Source: Lichenihabitans psoromatis
GTDB taxonomy: Bacteria; Pseudomonadota; Alphaproteobacteria; Rhizobiales; Beijerinckiaceae
Reading direction: 5' to 3'
DNA length: 64,000 nucleotides
Assembly: GCF_004323635.1 (NCBI RefSeq)
Contig: NZ_CP036515.1
Location: 2,047,501-2,111,500, forward strand
Shown here piece by piece: positions 54,577-64,000 of this stretch. Below the pieces are notes generated by a model. It worked only from the letters and a program-made list of their open reading frames with translations, had not been told where the DNA came from and ran no database searches. Position numbers and translations under genes: made by a program. Position 1 is the first letter of the stretch. Each line of letters starts with the position of its first letter.

Positions 54577-55530
54577 TCACGCTTTGGCGGCGGGATCGCT
54601 CGTGGGTCCGCGTCGCCCGAAATCCGGAGCTTGCGTTTCTTGTCCTTGCGCGATGATGCCGCGCCGGATCGCCCGTGTTCGCGTGAACAGATCGAAGAGA
54701 CCGTCGCCGTCGCCCCAGCGCACCATCTTGGCAAGCGCCGCAAGATCCTCGTTAAAGCGGCCGAGCATTTCCAGCACGGCCTCTTTGTTGTGGAGGAACA
54801 CGTCGCGCCACATGGTGGGATCCGAGGAGGCGATGCGAGTGAAGTCACGGAAGCCGCCAGCCGAAAATTTCATGACCTCGGATTGAGTCACGGCTTCGAG
54901 ATGGGCTGCCGTCCCGACGATGTTATAGGCGATGAGATGCGGCACGTGGCTGGTGATGGCGAGGACCAGATCATGGTGGGTCGGCGTCATGGTTTCGACA
55001 TTGGACCCAAACGCGCGCCACAATGCCGTGACCGCTTCCACAGCAGCGTCGCTCGACCGGTCGCAGGGCGTCAGGATGCACCAGCGGTTCTCGAACAAAA
55101 CCGCAAAGCCGGCGTCCGGCCCTGAATATTCCGTGCCGGCGACCGGATGGGCCGGCACCAGCCAGACACCTTCGGCGAGATGCGGCGACAGTGCCTCGAC
55201 GACGGCGTTCTTGACCGAGCCGACGTCGCTGACGATCGCTCCCGGTTTGAGGGAAGCCCCGATTTCGGCTGCGACATCGCCCATGACGCCGACCGGAACG
55301 CAGAGGATCACGAGGTCGGCCTCCGCAACCGCCTCGGCCGCAGATTGGGTCACGACATCGGCGAAGCCGAGGTCGCGGACGCGCCGACAGACAGCCTCGT
55401 CGCGATCACCCGCCACCACGATCGACGCGGCGCCATAATGTTTGGCCGCGCGGGCGATCGAAGAGCCGATCAGCCCCATGCCGATGATCGCGACACGCTC
55501 GAACAGGGGTGCCGACAAAGCGTCAGCCAT
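54577..55530 (-). CDS. tyrA: Prephenate/arogenate dehydrogenase
   Basis: This 317-residue NAD(P)-dependent dehydrogenase makes the tyrosine precursor from prephenate or arogenate. [16 protein letters not shown] is the GxGxxG cofactor motif, VILCVPVGV the second strand, [13 protein letters not shown] the family signature with the catalytic His, and [16 protein letters not shown] the helical domain. No chorismate-mutase domain is fused. It overlaps the hisC stop by 8 nt and is probably co-translated. Cyclohexadienyl specificity (both substrates) is typical in this group but not provable here. Confidence 0.94.
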   Translation of the reverse strand: MADALSAPLFERVAIIGMGLIGSSIARAAKHYGAASIVVAGDRDEAVCRRVRDLGFADVVTQSAAEAVAEADLVILCVPVGVMGDVAAEIGASLKPGAIVSDVGSVKNAVVEALSPHLAEGVWLVPAHPVAGTEYSGPDAGFAVLFENRWCILTPCDRSSDAAVEAVTALWRAFGSNVETMTPTHHDLVLAITSHVPHLIAYNIVGTAAHLEAVTQSEVMKFSAGGFRDFTRIASSDPTMWRDVFLHNKEAVLEMLGRFNEDLAALAKMVRWGDGDGLFDLFTRTRAIRRGIIAQGQETQAPDFGRRGPTSDPAAKA

Positions 55531-56662
55531 GCGCAGATTCGCCCTGGCGCGCTGCCTGTCCCAGAAACTCCCGAAGCGTGTCGACCACGAGCCGGTTGGC
55601 GTCTTCGGGGCCGACCGTCAGCCGCAGGCAATCCGGCAGGCCGTAAGCGCCGACCGCGCGCAGGATCAATCCGCGGCTAGACAAGAACGCATCGGCCTCG
55701 GCCGCGGTGTGACCCGGCTCACGCGGGAAATGCAACAGCAGGAAGTTACCGGCGCTGGGCGAGACTTTCAGTCCGAGCTCTCCCAACCGATCGGTCAACC
55801 AGCCGCGCCAAAGGTCGTTATGCGCGACCGCTTTGTCGACATGCGCGGTATCCTGAATGGCCGCGATGCCGGCCTCAATCGCCGGCCCGTTCAGGTTGAA
55901 GGGGCTGCGAATGCGGTTGATCGCATCACAGATCGACTCCGGTCCATAAAGCCACCCGATTCGCAGGCTCGCCAATCCGTAGATCTTTGAAAAGGTGCGG
56001 GTCATGACGACGTTCTCGAACGTCGAGACGAGCTCCATGCCGGACGAGTAATCGTTCTGCCGTGCATATTCGGCATAGGCCGCGTCGAGCACCAGCATGA
56101 CGTGGGGAGGCAGCGCTGCATGCAGCCGCTTGACCTCGTCGAACGACAGATATGTCCCGGTCGGATTATTGGGATTGGCCAGGAACACGATCGTCGTGCT
56201 CGGGGTGACGCAGGCGAGGATCGCATCGACATCGGCCGTGCAATCGCTCTCACGGGCCACGACGACCGTGCCGCCCGCCGCCTTGACCACGATCGTATAG
56301 ACCACGAAGCCGTGCTCGGTGACGATCGCCTCGCGTCCGGGGCCGACATAGGCCTGCGCCAGCAGATGCAGCAGATCGTCCGAGCCGCAGCCGCAGACGA
56401 TGCGGGCGGGATCGAGACCGTATCGAGCCGCGATGGCCTGCCGCAGCCGTGTCGCTGCCCCGTCCGGGTAAAGCTCGAGACGACCGACGCTCTGCTGATA
56501 GGCCTCGATCGCGGCTGGCGATGGCCCGAGCGGCGTTTCGTTCGCGGAGAGCTTATGGACCTTGCCGCCGCTGGTTCCGGCGCTCTTGCCCGGAACATAA
56601 ATCGCGATGTCGAGGATGTGCGGGAGCGGGGTCGGGCGCACGGCGGCAACAGGATTTGACAT
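55523..56662 (-). CDS. hisC: Histidinol-phosphate aminotransferase (aromatic-type)
   Basis: This 379-residue fold-type I PLP aminotransferase has [19 protein letters not shown] at the start, [25 protein letters not shown], and the PLP Lys in [16 protein letters not shown]. In alphaproteobacteria this HisC often also transaminates aromatic keto acids, and its placement between chorismate mutase and tyrA supports a role in Phe and Tyr synthesis as well as His. The start is ATG at 56662; the chorismate mutase stop lies 26 nt upstream. Confidence 0.92.
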   Translation of the reverse strand: MSNPVAAVRPTPLPHILDIAIYVPGKSAGTSGGKVHKLSANETPLGPSPAAIEAYQQSVGRLELYPDGAATRLRQAIAARYGLDPARIVCGCGSDDLLHLLAQAYVGPGREAIVTEHGFVVYTIVVKAAGGTVVVARESDCTADVDAILACVTPSTTIVFLANPNNPTGTYLSFDEVKRLHAALPPHVMLVLDAAYAEYARQNDYSSGMELVSTFENVVMTRTFSKIYGLASLRIGWLYGPESICDAINRIRSPFNLNGPAIEAGIAAIQDTAHVDKAVAHNDLWRGWLTDRLGELGLKVSPSAGNFLLLHFPREPGHTAAEADAFLSSRGLILRAVGAYGLPDCLRLTVGPEDANRLVVDTLREFLGQAARQGESAHG

Positions 56663-56688
56663 GGATCAGCAGCTCTTCAGCGAGAATG

Positions 56689-57555
56689 TCAGGACGGAAA
56701 GATGAAAGAGGCCGGAAGCGGTTGCGTATCGTAATCGAAGCGAGCGGCATGGCTTCCAATTTCGGCGATCCTGGCCTCTCCGACAATGGGACGCAGCGTA
56801 TCGGCGAGCGTGTCGGGCGGCAGTGCTCCGGGTGTCGCGACCAACAGCACCAGACCGATCCGATCTCCGACGTTTCCAATGATCGAACCGCCGATCGCCC
56901 CGATCGCGGCCGGTAGCCCATCGCGCCAGCGCTCGACCGATACCGAGTGGAGCACGACATCGCGAACGGCCGCGACGCTGGTCGAGCGGGCGATGACGAA
57001 TACGGGGAGCCCCGCCGGATGATCGCTGCGTTCGACGAACGGAAGCCGCGCGATGACTTTCGGGGCGTCGGGTTCGGTGAGGCGTGCCCACCACGCGCCG
57101 CCCGAGGCTTCCGCGTCGATGCCGATCATGCCGAGGTCGCCATTGGCCCGATTGACCGCCTCGATGACGCCCGTCGCGCCGAGATGGGGCACAAGCGGCA
57201 CCGTGAAGCCGAAGTGGAACCGCGCCGAGTCACGCATCGCCGCATCGCCGGCCGCCATGTCGGCATGCACCGAATAAGCCGCCTGGACGAATGTGAAGGT
57301 TGCGATGATGACGCGCCAGATGCTCTCGACCGTGTCGAGCGGCAACGGGCCACGATGTCGCTCGGCGATGCGCCGCATCATCTCGGCCTCGCGGCCCGGA
57401 CGAAACGCCGATCCGCCGCCCTGCCTGGACTTGACGGCGATCAGACGTTCGATGATGCCGCCGCGCTCGATCAGAAGATTGTGCATGGCCGCATCGATGC
57501 GGTCGATATCGACGCGCAATTCGTTGAGGACGTCGGCCGGGCTTTGTTCGGTCAT
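56689..57555 (-). CDS. Chorismate mutase with C-terminal domain
   Basis: This 288-residue protein has an AroQ-type chorismate mutase domain at about 1-90 (LNELRVDIDRIDAAMHNLLIERGGII, with Arg residues expected at the active site) that converts chorismate to prephenate. A C-terminal segment of about 190 residues resembles the extra domain of rhizobial chorismate mutases rather than a complete PheA prephenate dehydratase. ATG at 57555 (MTEQSPADV) is chosen; an in-frame extension upstream is not family-like. It leads the hisC-tyrA group. A sigma-70-like promoter lies just upstream. Confidence 0.88.
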   Translation of the reverse strand: MTEQSPADVLNELRVDIDRIDAAMHNLLIERGGIIERLIAVKSRQGGGSAFRPGREAEMMRRIAERHRGPLPLDTVESIWRVIIATFTFVQAAYSVHADMAAGDAAMRDSARFHFGFTVPLVPHLGATGVIEAVNRANGDLGMIGIDAEASGGAWWARLTEPDAPKVIARLPFVERSDHPAGLPVFVIARSTSVAAVRDVVLHSVSVERWRDGLPAAIGAIGGSIIGNVGDRIGLVLLVATPGALPPDTLADTLRPIVGEARIAEIGSHAARFDYDTQPLPASFIFPS

Positions 57556-57607
57556 GATCAGACAGGCGAAGGCGGCCCAGGCCCTGTGCCCGTGCCTGAT
57601 GGATGTG

Positions 57608-57636
57608 TATCTAGTCGGCTCGCGCCGGCTTGGCAA
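57608..57636 (-). promoter_or_regulatory. Predicted sigma-70 promoter of the chorismate mutase-hisC-tyrA group
   Basis: On the - strand TTGCCA (57631-57636) and TAGATA (57608-57613) are separated by exactly 17 nt. The start point would fall about 45 nt before the chorismate mutase ATG. It lies downstream of the terminator at 57705-57732, so the group need not depend on read-through. Confidence 0.55.
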
Positions 57637-57704
57637 AGTTTGACATTGCTGGGCGCACGGGGCTGCCAGAGGGAGGCTCGCGACGGGCTGCACCGCCACA
57701 AATG

Positions 57705-57732
57705 AAAAGGGGCCGCCCGTTAGAGCAGCCCC
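57705..57732 (-). terminator. Intrinsic terminator after the 23-codon ORF
   Basis: On the - strand GGGGCTGCTC, loop TAAC and GGGCGGCCCC form a 10-bp stem with two G-U pairs, followed by UUUU. It begins 36 nt after the small ORF's stop and ends 150 nt before chorismate mutase. It may terminate the small ORF's own transcript or act as an attenuator. Confidence 0.75.
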
Positions 57733-57768
57733 TCGACATTGTTCGGCTCGGGTACGAACCGTAGGCGA

Positions 57769-57840
57769 CTAAGCGATCTCAGCTTTCACCGAGAAATCGA
57801 TCGTCCAGGCTCGGGTACCAAGCATGAAACAATGAGACAC
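57769..57840 (-). CDS. 23-codon small ORF or leader peptide with ideal ribosome-binding site
   Basis: GTG at 57840 opens a 23-codon ORF beginning MSHCFMLGTRAW and ending KAEIA. Its Shine-Dalgarno is AAAGGAGGTGATCC (57842-57855), complementary to essentially the whole anti-SD tail of 16S rRNA, with 7 nt between AGGAGG and the start. Phe, Trp and Phe are at positions 5, 12 and 16, so it is only mildly aromatic. A promoter lies upstream and a terminator downstream. The word GTACCCGAGCC occurs both inside the ORF and just after it, and CTCGG inside the ORF can pair with either copy. It is either an attenuation leader for chorismate mutase or an independent small gene. Confidence 0.6.
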   Translation of the reverse strand: MSHCFMLGTRAWTIDFSVKAEIA

Positions 57841-57876
57841 TGGATCACCTCCTTTCGCTAGATCAAAGACATAGGA

Positions 57877-57905
57877 AGGATACCGATTCAGAGATCAGGC
57901 GCAAG
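57877..57905 (-). promoter_or_regulatory. Predicted promoter of the 23-codon ORF
   Basis: On the - strand CTTGCG (57900-57905) and TATCCT (57877-57882) are separated by 17 nt. The start point would lie about 30 nt before the 23-codon ORF. The -35 overlaps a GGCGC-AA-GCGCC palindrome (57899-57910) that is followed by TTTT on the + strand. Confidence 0.4.
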
Positions 57906-58121
57906 CGCCTTTTATGACAGCCACGCGTCATCCACAGATCCTGGTCGATGCGTGATATTCTTGCACCGTCAAAGCGGTGCGACGCCACCACATGTGCGTT
58001 CGAAAGTCAGCCTGTTCGCAGCAAGACCGTGGCCACAATGTAACCTTGTTGCTCATCGCGCGTAACTGTCAGGTCAGGTGGGTTCGAGCCGAACGCGCCG
58101 ACATGCTTTGTGGAGGCAGTT

Positions 58122-58343
58122 TTGACCAAGACCAAGAGCCTGATTTGTGCGTGCACCATCCTGATCGCATCGCTCGGTGCGGCTGCGGCTCCCGCCAGCG
58201 CCGAAATGATGCACCACCATGGCATGATGCATCATCGCGGCATGATGATGCATCACGAGCGGATGATGCACCACCATGGCATGATGCATCATCGCGGCAT
58301 GATGATGCATGACCGTCGCATGATGCGTCACCACGCAATGTGA
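58122..58343 (+). CDS. Secreted Met/His-rich repeat peptide
   Basis: This 73-residue protein has a signal peptide (SLICACTILIASLGAAAAPASA) and a mature part of about 45 residues made almost entirely of Met, His, Arg and Gly, built from two 19-residue repeats (MMHHHGMMHHRGMMMHHER and a near copy). Met and His side chains bind Cu(I), Cu(II), Ni and Zn, so a periplasmic metal buffer is a plausible guess. TTG at 58122 is chosen because GGAGG lies 5 nt upstream. No copper or nickel gene is adjacent. It is divergent from the small ORF at 57840. Confidence 0.7.
   Translation: MTKTKSLICACTILIASLGAAAAPASAEMMHHHGMMHHRGMMMHHERMMHHHGMMHHRGMMMHDRRMMRHHAM
58206..58310 (+). repeat. 48-bp tandem direct repeat inside the Met/His-rich gene
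   Basis: Positions 58206-58253 and 58263-58310 are identical 48-bp copies spaced by 57 bp (19 codons). Because the period is a multiple of three, gain or loss of a unit changes protein length without a frameshift. Perfect nucleotide identity implies recent duplication or ongoing homogenisation. Confidence 0.9.
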
Positions 58344-58825
58344 TGATTTAAAACGCGAATCCTTCCGGGATGGTCAATCCGCCCGGGAGGAGTCTCCCAA
58401 CACGGTCCAGGCCGGCACCGAGCCCGCGATTTGAGGTCGAACCCCTTCCCGCCGTCGAGCCGCTGACCAGATCGAGAAAAAGTCGCTGTGGTAGCACCAG
58501 CCTCTTCACGAGCGGCGGCCAGCGATCTCCGCCCAGGGATCTTGCTCGGCGGACCCGCTGAGGTCCATGCCCGATCCTTCAACCACCCGCAGTCGCATCA
58601 TCGACAAAAATAGTCGTTCTGGATGGGCGGCTATCCAACTCGCGGTCGAGTATGGCGGCCCTTGCGGGGTGTAGACACAGCGCCCTGCCGTAGCGACATC
58701 ATTAAACGTCATTGCAACCTCACGTTGCGTGAAGGGGTGCCTTGATCACCCTCGATACTTGACAGTCGATTGCCCGATGGCCCATCCCGCTTGGGAAGCA
58801 TGTGGCGTTGTCTTAAAGGTCGATC
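58344..58825. other. Gene-poor stretch with possible broken ORF
   Basis: No confident gene is seen in 482 nt. On the - strand a 68-codon frame (58506-58712, ending DPWAEIAGRRS) stops with TGA inside GTGA, and a second frame begins at that GTG and continues for about 53 codons (VKRLVLPQRLFLDLV... IPEGFAF). Together they read like one protein broken by a frameshift, but I know no family. The stretch could be a remnant of acquired DNA next to the tRNA. Confidence 0.3.
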
Positions 58826-59413
58826 GTGCACGTCATCTTGAAACGCTTAGCATCGATGGCGGCCAGAGCGGTTGTCGCAGCGTCGACGTCGACGAAAAAT
58901 TCGGCTTCCCTGATCGCTTTGGCTAATGGCTTCCGAGATGCGGGAGCGACAGAAAAAGCGGCGGAGCTCTATGGTTCCGTTCTCCAACTTCTTCCGGAGC
59001 GGAACGACATCCGCCTGCAATACGGCAATATGTCGAAAGACAGCGGTGAGCTCTGCGAGGCCGAGGCGGCTTATCGGCAGATCATTGTGAGCGATCCGCA
59101 GGATGCCGAAGCCCATCTTCAACTCGGCCATGCCTATAAGCTGATGGGGCGTCGCGGCCTGGCGTTGGACTCATATCGATCCGCCGTCGCGGCCGATCCG
59201 ACGTTATTTGCGGCCGCGAACGAACTTGAGGCTGCGGGCGAGAGGGCACAGCAGGCCCGCTTATTCGACGCGCAACTCCGCGCTGGCGCGCTCGATCCGT
59301 TGCTGTGCGAACGTCCACTCGTTCAGGTCGCTGCTGCTGAGCACCCCGACGCGCTAAGTGGACTTTGGGATGAAGTTGGGCTATTTCAGTCGCCAACCGG
59401 AGACTTCGCCTGA
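58826..59413 (+). CDS. TPR protein, possibly truncated glycosyltransferase N terminus
   Basis: This 195-residue protein has at least three tetratricopeptide-like helix pairs (about 28-150): NGFRDAGATEKAAELYGSVLQLLPE, YGNMSKDSGELCEAEAAYRQIIVSDP and HLQLGHAYKLMGRRGLALDSYRSAVAADP. A family I recall from methylobacteria has this TPR block as the N terminus of a long glycosyltransferase. Here it ends at 195, and the residues after about 165 look atypical, suggesting a frameshift and loss of the catalytic part. GTG at 58826 has AAGG about 8 nt upstream. It may be a remnant rather than an active gene. Confidence 0.5.
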   Translation: MHVILKRLASMAARAVVAASTSTKNSASLIALANGFRDAGATEKAAELYGSVLQLLPERNDIRLQYGNMSKDSGELCEAEAAYRQIIVSDPQDAEAHLQLGHAYKLMGRRGLALDSYRSAVAADPTLFAAANELEAAGERAQQARLFDAQLRAGALDPLLCERPLVQVAAAEHPDALSGLWDEVGLFQSPTGDFA

Positions 59414-60252
59414 CGTTGATGGATTTCCTACCGCCGGCAGGGCGTCGTCCGGCCTTGGGGGAAACTGGTTTTCGTAATCGAACTCTTTCCGAACGTCGCG
59501 CAAGCTCGTCTCGCGTGCAGGATGCTCGGCGAAGGAGACGAACTCGTTGCCGAGTAGGAGCATGTCTATATCCTGCGCCGTGGAGACCGCTGGCGAGTCT
59601 CGCTGACGATCGCGGATAGTGAAATGGTCGCATGTACGAAAGGCGCGCAACTTCGTTCCGAGAATGCTTTCACCCTTCAGAAGGCCATCCCGACCAACGC
59701 TTTCGGAAGTCTCAAGCGTTTCGGACGGCAGCTATCGCCCACCTCGATCCTGAAACCCGCCTGACGAGGCTCGCTGCCTTTTTCCTCACCCTGCGCCAAG
59801 CGCAGATGGGATAATCGGCAAGGTCGTGGCGTTGTTCGACTTCACGCAACATCACCTCAGCCTCGTCGGCTTCCGCCAGAACTGTTGTCCGCTCAGACGG
59901 GCTCCTATCGCCGGCATACCCGTGAGCAAGGGAATCAGTTACACCCAGAACCGACCGCGACGTGGACGGGCGTTGCGGGCAGGTTGTAGCCGTGCCGGTC
60001 GTCAACGTACCCGGTGTAGAGCCGAGTAGAGAAGATCGTTTTCAAGTTGTTGGTGGGGAAGGGCAACCGCTCATCGCGTGCATCAACCCCTTCGGTCGCC
60101 ACCCGCAAACCGCGTCGGCTTCCTAGATCGTGGCGGCAACTCGCATGTCCCGTGCTGATCGTACAAGGTTTCGTGCAAACAGCATCACAGAAACTGCTCT
60201 GAAAACTAGGGCTTCAACGATCATAACGGTTGATCAATCGGTGGGGGAAAGC
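59414..60252. other. 839-nt gene-poor, probably decayed region
   Basis: No credible complete gene is visible. Short frames on both strands (for example 59381-59650 and 59712-60005 on -, and 59632-59814 on +) have protein-like pieces but no known family, no good ribosome-binding site, and mutually overlapping frames. A start-less - strand frame ending at 59935 stays open for about 75 codons (including GLRVATEGVDARDERLPFP). The region ends at tRNA-Ala. I read it as decayed acquired DNA, without proof. Confidence 0.45.
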
Positions 60253-60328
<76 letters not shown>

Positions 60329-60464
60329 ACGTTCCGCGCCAACGCTGCTTGGGAGCAACGATCCTGTCGATGGCAGGACGGTCGGATCGAATATGATCGG
60401 AACCGAAGCCTGCCGCCGTTCAGCGGAGCGGCTGTATAGACTTGATTCGGTGCCTTTCACAAGC

Positions 60465-60493
60465 CCCGGAGGTGCACTTTTTTGCACCCCGGG
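60465..60493. terminator. Hairpin downstream of the TIGR02300 gene
   Basis: CCCGG-A-GGTGCA (60465-60476) pairs with TGCACC-CCGGG (60483-60493) with one bulged A and a T-rich loop. It lies 11 nt beyond the TIGR02300 stop. No U-run follows on the - strand, so it may protect the 3' end or terminate weakly. Confidence 0.45.
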
Positions 60494-60503
60494 TCGGTCA
60501 CCC

Positions 60504-60878
60504 TCAGGCTTCCTCGTCGTCCTCGATATCGCCGTCGATAAGATCGGCCACATCGTCGTTTTCTTCTTCTTCCTCTTCGAGGAATGTGTCGTCCGCGGGG
60601 ACATCATCGACCTCGATGTCATCCTCGGCGGCCGCTTCGACCTTTTCGCCGGCTTCCACGTCTTCCAGCGACACGATCTCGGCGCCTGCGGCTTCCGCCT
60701 CGACATCGCCTTCATCGCGCGCGGCGGGTGCGGCTCTCGCCACCCGCGCCACAGGAAGAGCCTGGAACACCGTCCCGCAATTCGGGCAGACGATCGGATC
60801 CTTGTTCAGATCGAAAAATTTAGTGCTGCAGTTTTGACACTGGCGCTTGGCGCCAAGTTCCGGTTTTGCCACGTTCAA
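60504..60878 (-). CDS. TIGR02300 (FYDLN acid) family protein
   Basis: This 124-residue protein has an N-terminal zinc-ribbon-like part (CQNCSTKFFDLNKDPIVCPNCGTVF, two CxxC pairs at about 14-34) with the family's F(Y/F)DLN motif. The rest is strongly acidic, with runs of Glu and Asp through the C terminus. It is a small family of alphaproteobacteria with unknown role; the zinc ribbon suggests nucleic-acid or protein contact. Its place between tRNA-Ala and aroA is typical of the order. Confidence 0.93.
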   Translation of the reverse strand: MNVAKPELGAKRQCQNCSTKFFDLNKDPIVCPNCGTVFQALPVARVARAAPAARDEGDVEAEAAGAEIVSLEDVEAGEKVEAAAEDDIEVDDVPADDTFLEEEEEENDDVADLIDGDIEDDEEA

Positions 60879-62634
<1,756 letters not shown>

Positions 62635-62641
62635 CGGCCCG

Positions 62642-63274
62642 GTGATTATCGCCATCGACGGTCCGGCCGCGTCTGGCAAAGGCACTCTGGCACGCAGGCT
62701 CGCGCGGCATTTCGGATTGCCGCATCTCGACACCGGCCTGCTTTATCGGGCGACGGCGCGCGCCTTGATGGAAGCGGATCGCCCGCTGGAGGACGAGATC
62801 GCGGCGGTGGCGGCGGCCCGCAGCCTAGGCTTGATCGATTTCGACGAGACTGTGCTGCGCGGGCGGGAGATGGGTGAAGCCGCCAGCGTGGTCGCGGCGA
62901 TTCCCGATGTGCGCGCCACCTTGATCGAGACGCAGCGCGCCTTCGCGCGCCGGCCGGAGGGCGCGGTGCTCGATGGCCGCGACATCGGCACGGTCATCTG
63001 CCCCGACGCTGACGTCAAAATTTTCGTCACCGCCACGGCGCGGGTCCGGGCGCAACGGCGCGCGCTGGAACTCGCCGGGCGCGGCGAGCCGGTCGATTTC
63101 GAGGCCGTGCTGGCCGACATCATCCGCCGCGACGATCGGGATTCGTCGCGCGGCGTGGCTCCGTTGCGCGCGGCCAGCGACGCCGTCACGCTCGATACGT
63201 CGGTGCTCGATATCGACGCCGCGTTTCGGGCCGCCCTCGCGGTCGTCGAATCCCCAAAAGTCGCGCAGAGTTAG
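62642..63274 (+). CDS. cmk: Cytidylate kinase
   Basis: This 210-residue kinase phosphorylates CMP and d[23 protein letters not shown] is the P-loop (GPAASGKGT), [10 protein letters not shown] the substrate helix, [22 protein letters not shown] the CMP-binding segment and [21 protein letters not shown] the lid with conserved Arg. The start may be GTG at 62642, 8 nt after the aroA stop, or TTG at 62615 inside aroA; the shorter form fits the family. rpsA normally follows cmk in alphaproteobacteria, but here a convergent DapA-family gene follows instead. Confidence 0.95.
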   Translation: MIIAIDGPAASGKGTLARRLARHFGLPHLDTGLLYRATARALMEADRPLEDEIAAVAAARSLGLIDFDETVLRGREMGEAASVVAAIPDVRATLIETQRAFARRPEGAVLDGRDIGTVICPDADVKIFVTATARVRAQRRALELAGRGEPVDFEAVLADIIRRDDRDSSRGVAPLRAASDAVTLDTSVLDIDAAFRAALAVVESPKVAQS

Positions 63275-63297
63275 ATAAGAGGGCGCGCGAGCGGCTG

Positions 63298-64000
63298 TCA
63301 GGTCCCCGTGGGGTCGATCATCCGCACAACGTCGAGGACGCGCCGTTGTCGTTCGTCGGATAGGGGCAGCACGGGGCGGGGCGGCAAGCTGGACGTGAGC
63401 CCAAGCCCGTTGGCGATCGCATAGGCGACCCGTAATCCACTATGCTCGACGCAGAGATCCCAAAGCGGCCGCAAAGCCGCGTCGATCCGTCGAGCCTCCG
63501 CCGCATCGCCGGCGCGAACGGCTTTGACGGCCGCGACGCAGGGCGATGGAAGGATTCCCGCGATCACGCTATACCAGGCGGCACCCCCGGCCAGCATCGT
63601 CTCGATGGCACGCGCGTCGACGCTGCTGCCGAGCGAAAAGCGCGCCGGTACGTGCTGCCTGAGATCGGCGAAATGCTCCGCCATTATGCCCAGCGGTGGT
63701 GCTGGATTCTTGACCGCGACGACGCGTGGTAGCGCGCTTAGCCGGCCCACCAGGGCGGCCGAAAAGGTGAAATGCGTCGTCGCGGGATTGTTATAGATGC
63801 AGATCGGTAGCGTGATCGATCGCGCGACCGTCGCGAAATGCGTGAAGACCTCGTCGTCGGTCAGCGGCGCGTAGGAAACCGGGGCCAGCAGCGCCGCCGC
63901 GGCGCCGGCCGCCTCGGCATCTTGCCCGAGCCGGATGGTCTCGTCGGTCCGCAACGCCCCGATGCCGACGATCACCGGCGTCCGGCCGGCGAGTTGATCG
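63298..64000 (-). CDS. DapA-family aldolase, 5' part outside the window
   Basis: This is the C-terminal 234 residues or so of a dihydrodipicolinate synthase/N-acetylneuraminate lyase family protein. The visible N terminus is at DQLAGRTPVIVGIG, so the start lies beyond position 64000. LPICIYNNPATTHFTF holds the catalytic Tyr in a YNNP motif, VVAVKNPAPPLG the Schiff-base Lys, and SVIAGILPSPCVAAVKAV the later helix. Reading it as a dedicated lysine-pathway DapA is doubtful; it could be a sugar-acid aldolase or lyase. It is convergent with cmk across 23 nt. Confidence 0.88.
   Translation of the reverse strand, partial: DQLAGRTPVIVGIGALRTDETIRLGQDAEAAGAAAALLAPVSYAPLTDDEVFTHFATVARSITLPICIYNNPATTHFTFSAALVGRLSALPRVVAVKNPAPPLGIMAEHFADLRQHVPARFSLGSSVDARAIETMLAGGAAWYSVIAGILPSPCVAAVKAVRAGDAAEARRIDAALRPLWDLCVEHSGLRVAYAIANGLGLTSSLPPRPVLPLSDERQRRVLDVVRMIDPTGT

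Noticed and set aside
57556..57699. N-terminal extension of chorismate mutase to position 57699
   Set aside because: It spans the predicted promoter and reads as non-family sequence; the AroQ domain starts right after ATG at 57555.
57842..57855. GGATCACCTCCTTT on the + strand looks like the 3' end of a 16S rRNA gene
   Set aside because: No other 16S sequence precedes it. Read on the - strand it is a Shine-Dalgarno for the 23-codon ORF.
56663..57960. SAM-II riboswitch near the hisC group
   Set aside because: SAM-II elements precede met genes in alphaproteobacteria; no met gene is here and the conserved pseudoknot core is not seen.
58206..58310. Regularly spaced direct repeats suggesting a CRISPR array
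   Set aside because: Only two copies, 9-bp interval, and they are coding repeats of a Met/His-rich peptide.
59381..59650. 89-codon - strand frame (LLLGNEFVSFAEHPARETS) as a real gene
   Set aside because: It has a protein-like stretch but no ribosome-binding site, overlaps the TPR gene end and matches no family; kept only as part of the decayed region.

Overview
The window is a GC-rich chromosomal segment of an alphaproteobacterium, most likely order Hyphomicrobiales (Rhizobiales), perhaps near Beijerinckiaceae, Methylobacteriaceae or Lichenihabitantaceae. The evidence is the CtrA-ChpT cell-cycle pair, a DUF1134/EipA gene, the rnd-lptCAB-rpoN order, a TIGR02300 (FYDLN) gene beside tRNA-Ala and aroA-cmk, a CP4-like EPSP synthase, DUF2125-tyrA-hisC, and a DnaG whose N-terminal zinc ligands are replaced. 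The genus cannot be fixed from sequence alone. Most of the window is dense core genome. One short gene-poor stretch (about 58.3-60.25 kb), bounded by tRNA-Ala(GGC), looks accessory and decayed.

Layout. 0-3 kb: a hairpin, two G-quadruplex-capable tracts, a class III nucleotide cyclase split by an in-frame amber codon, and a mannitol dehydrogenase. 3-8 kb: rpoN and the LPS-export genes lptB, lptA and lptC, then an RNase D-like exonuclease. 8-14.5 kb: a diguanylate cyclase, a YqeY protein, a radical-SAM/UdgX DNA-metabolism pair and an MFS carrier. 14.5-20.4 kb: dnaG, rpoD, an iron-sulfur-type protein, a HlyU-like protein and a trans-aconitate methyltransferase. 20.4-26.4 kb: fliJ, ctrA, a single-domain response regulator, chpT, cysQ, eipA and a membrane-anchored coiled-coil protein. 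26.4-30.7 kb: two secreted unknowns, fumC, an exported GyrI-like protein and a CAP-domain lipoprotein. 30.7-41.3 kb: DAHP synthase behind an attenuator, an FdhF/YdeP oxidoreductase, an orphan ureE, an ABM protein, an ABC exporter, an FAD oxidoreductase, rph, transaldolase and fucU. 41.3-46.5 kb: a heparinase-like protein, purH, phaB and one unknown. 46.5-52.7 kb: a carbohydrate ABC transporter transcribed together with a Cys/Met-type PLP enzyme and a GntR/FadR regulator. 52.7-57.9 kb: chaC, DUF2125, tyrA, hisC, chorismate mutase and an upstream small ORF followed by a terminator. 58-60.3 kb: a Met/His-rich secreted peptide and remnants. 60.3-64 kb: tRNA-Ala, TIGR02300, aroA, cmk and a 5'-truncated DapA-family gene.

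How the genes work together. Aromatic amino-acid biosynthesis recurs (DAHP synthase, EPSP synthase, chorismate mutase, TyrA, HisC). Its entry enzyme has a textbook transcription attenuator with a Trp-Phe-Tyr-Gly-Tyr leader peptide. Chorismate mutase has a more enigmatic upstream unit with an ideal ribosome-binding site. Cell-cycle control is the second theme: TTAACCAT CtrA-type half-sites lie upstream of ctrA, rpoD and the heparinase/purH block, and a near match lies upstream of eipA. Envelope biogenesis (LptABC, EipA, LPS-related regulation) is the third.

The most interesting items are the two leader/attenuator-like regions, the amber-split cyclase, the repeat-built Met/His-rich peptide, the orphan His-tailed UreE, and loci where the usual neighbours (hpf/ptsN after rpoN, rpsA after cmk) are missing.
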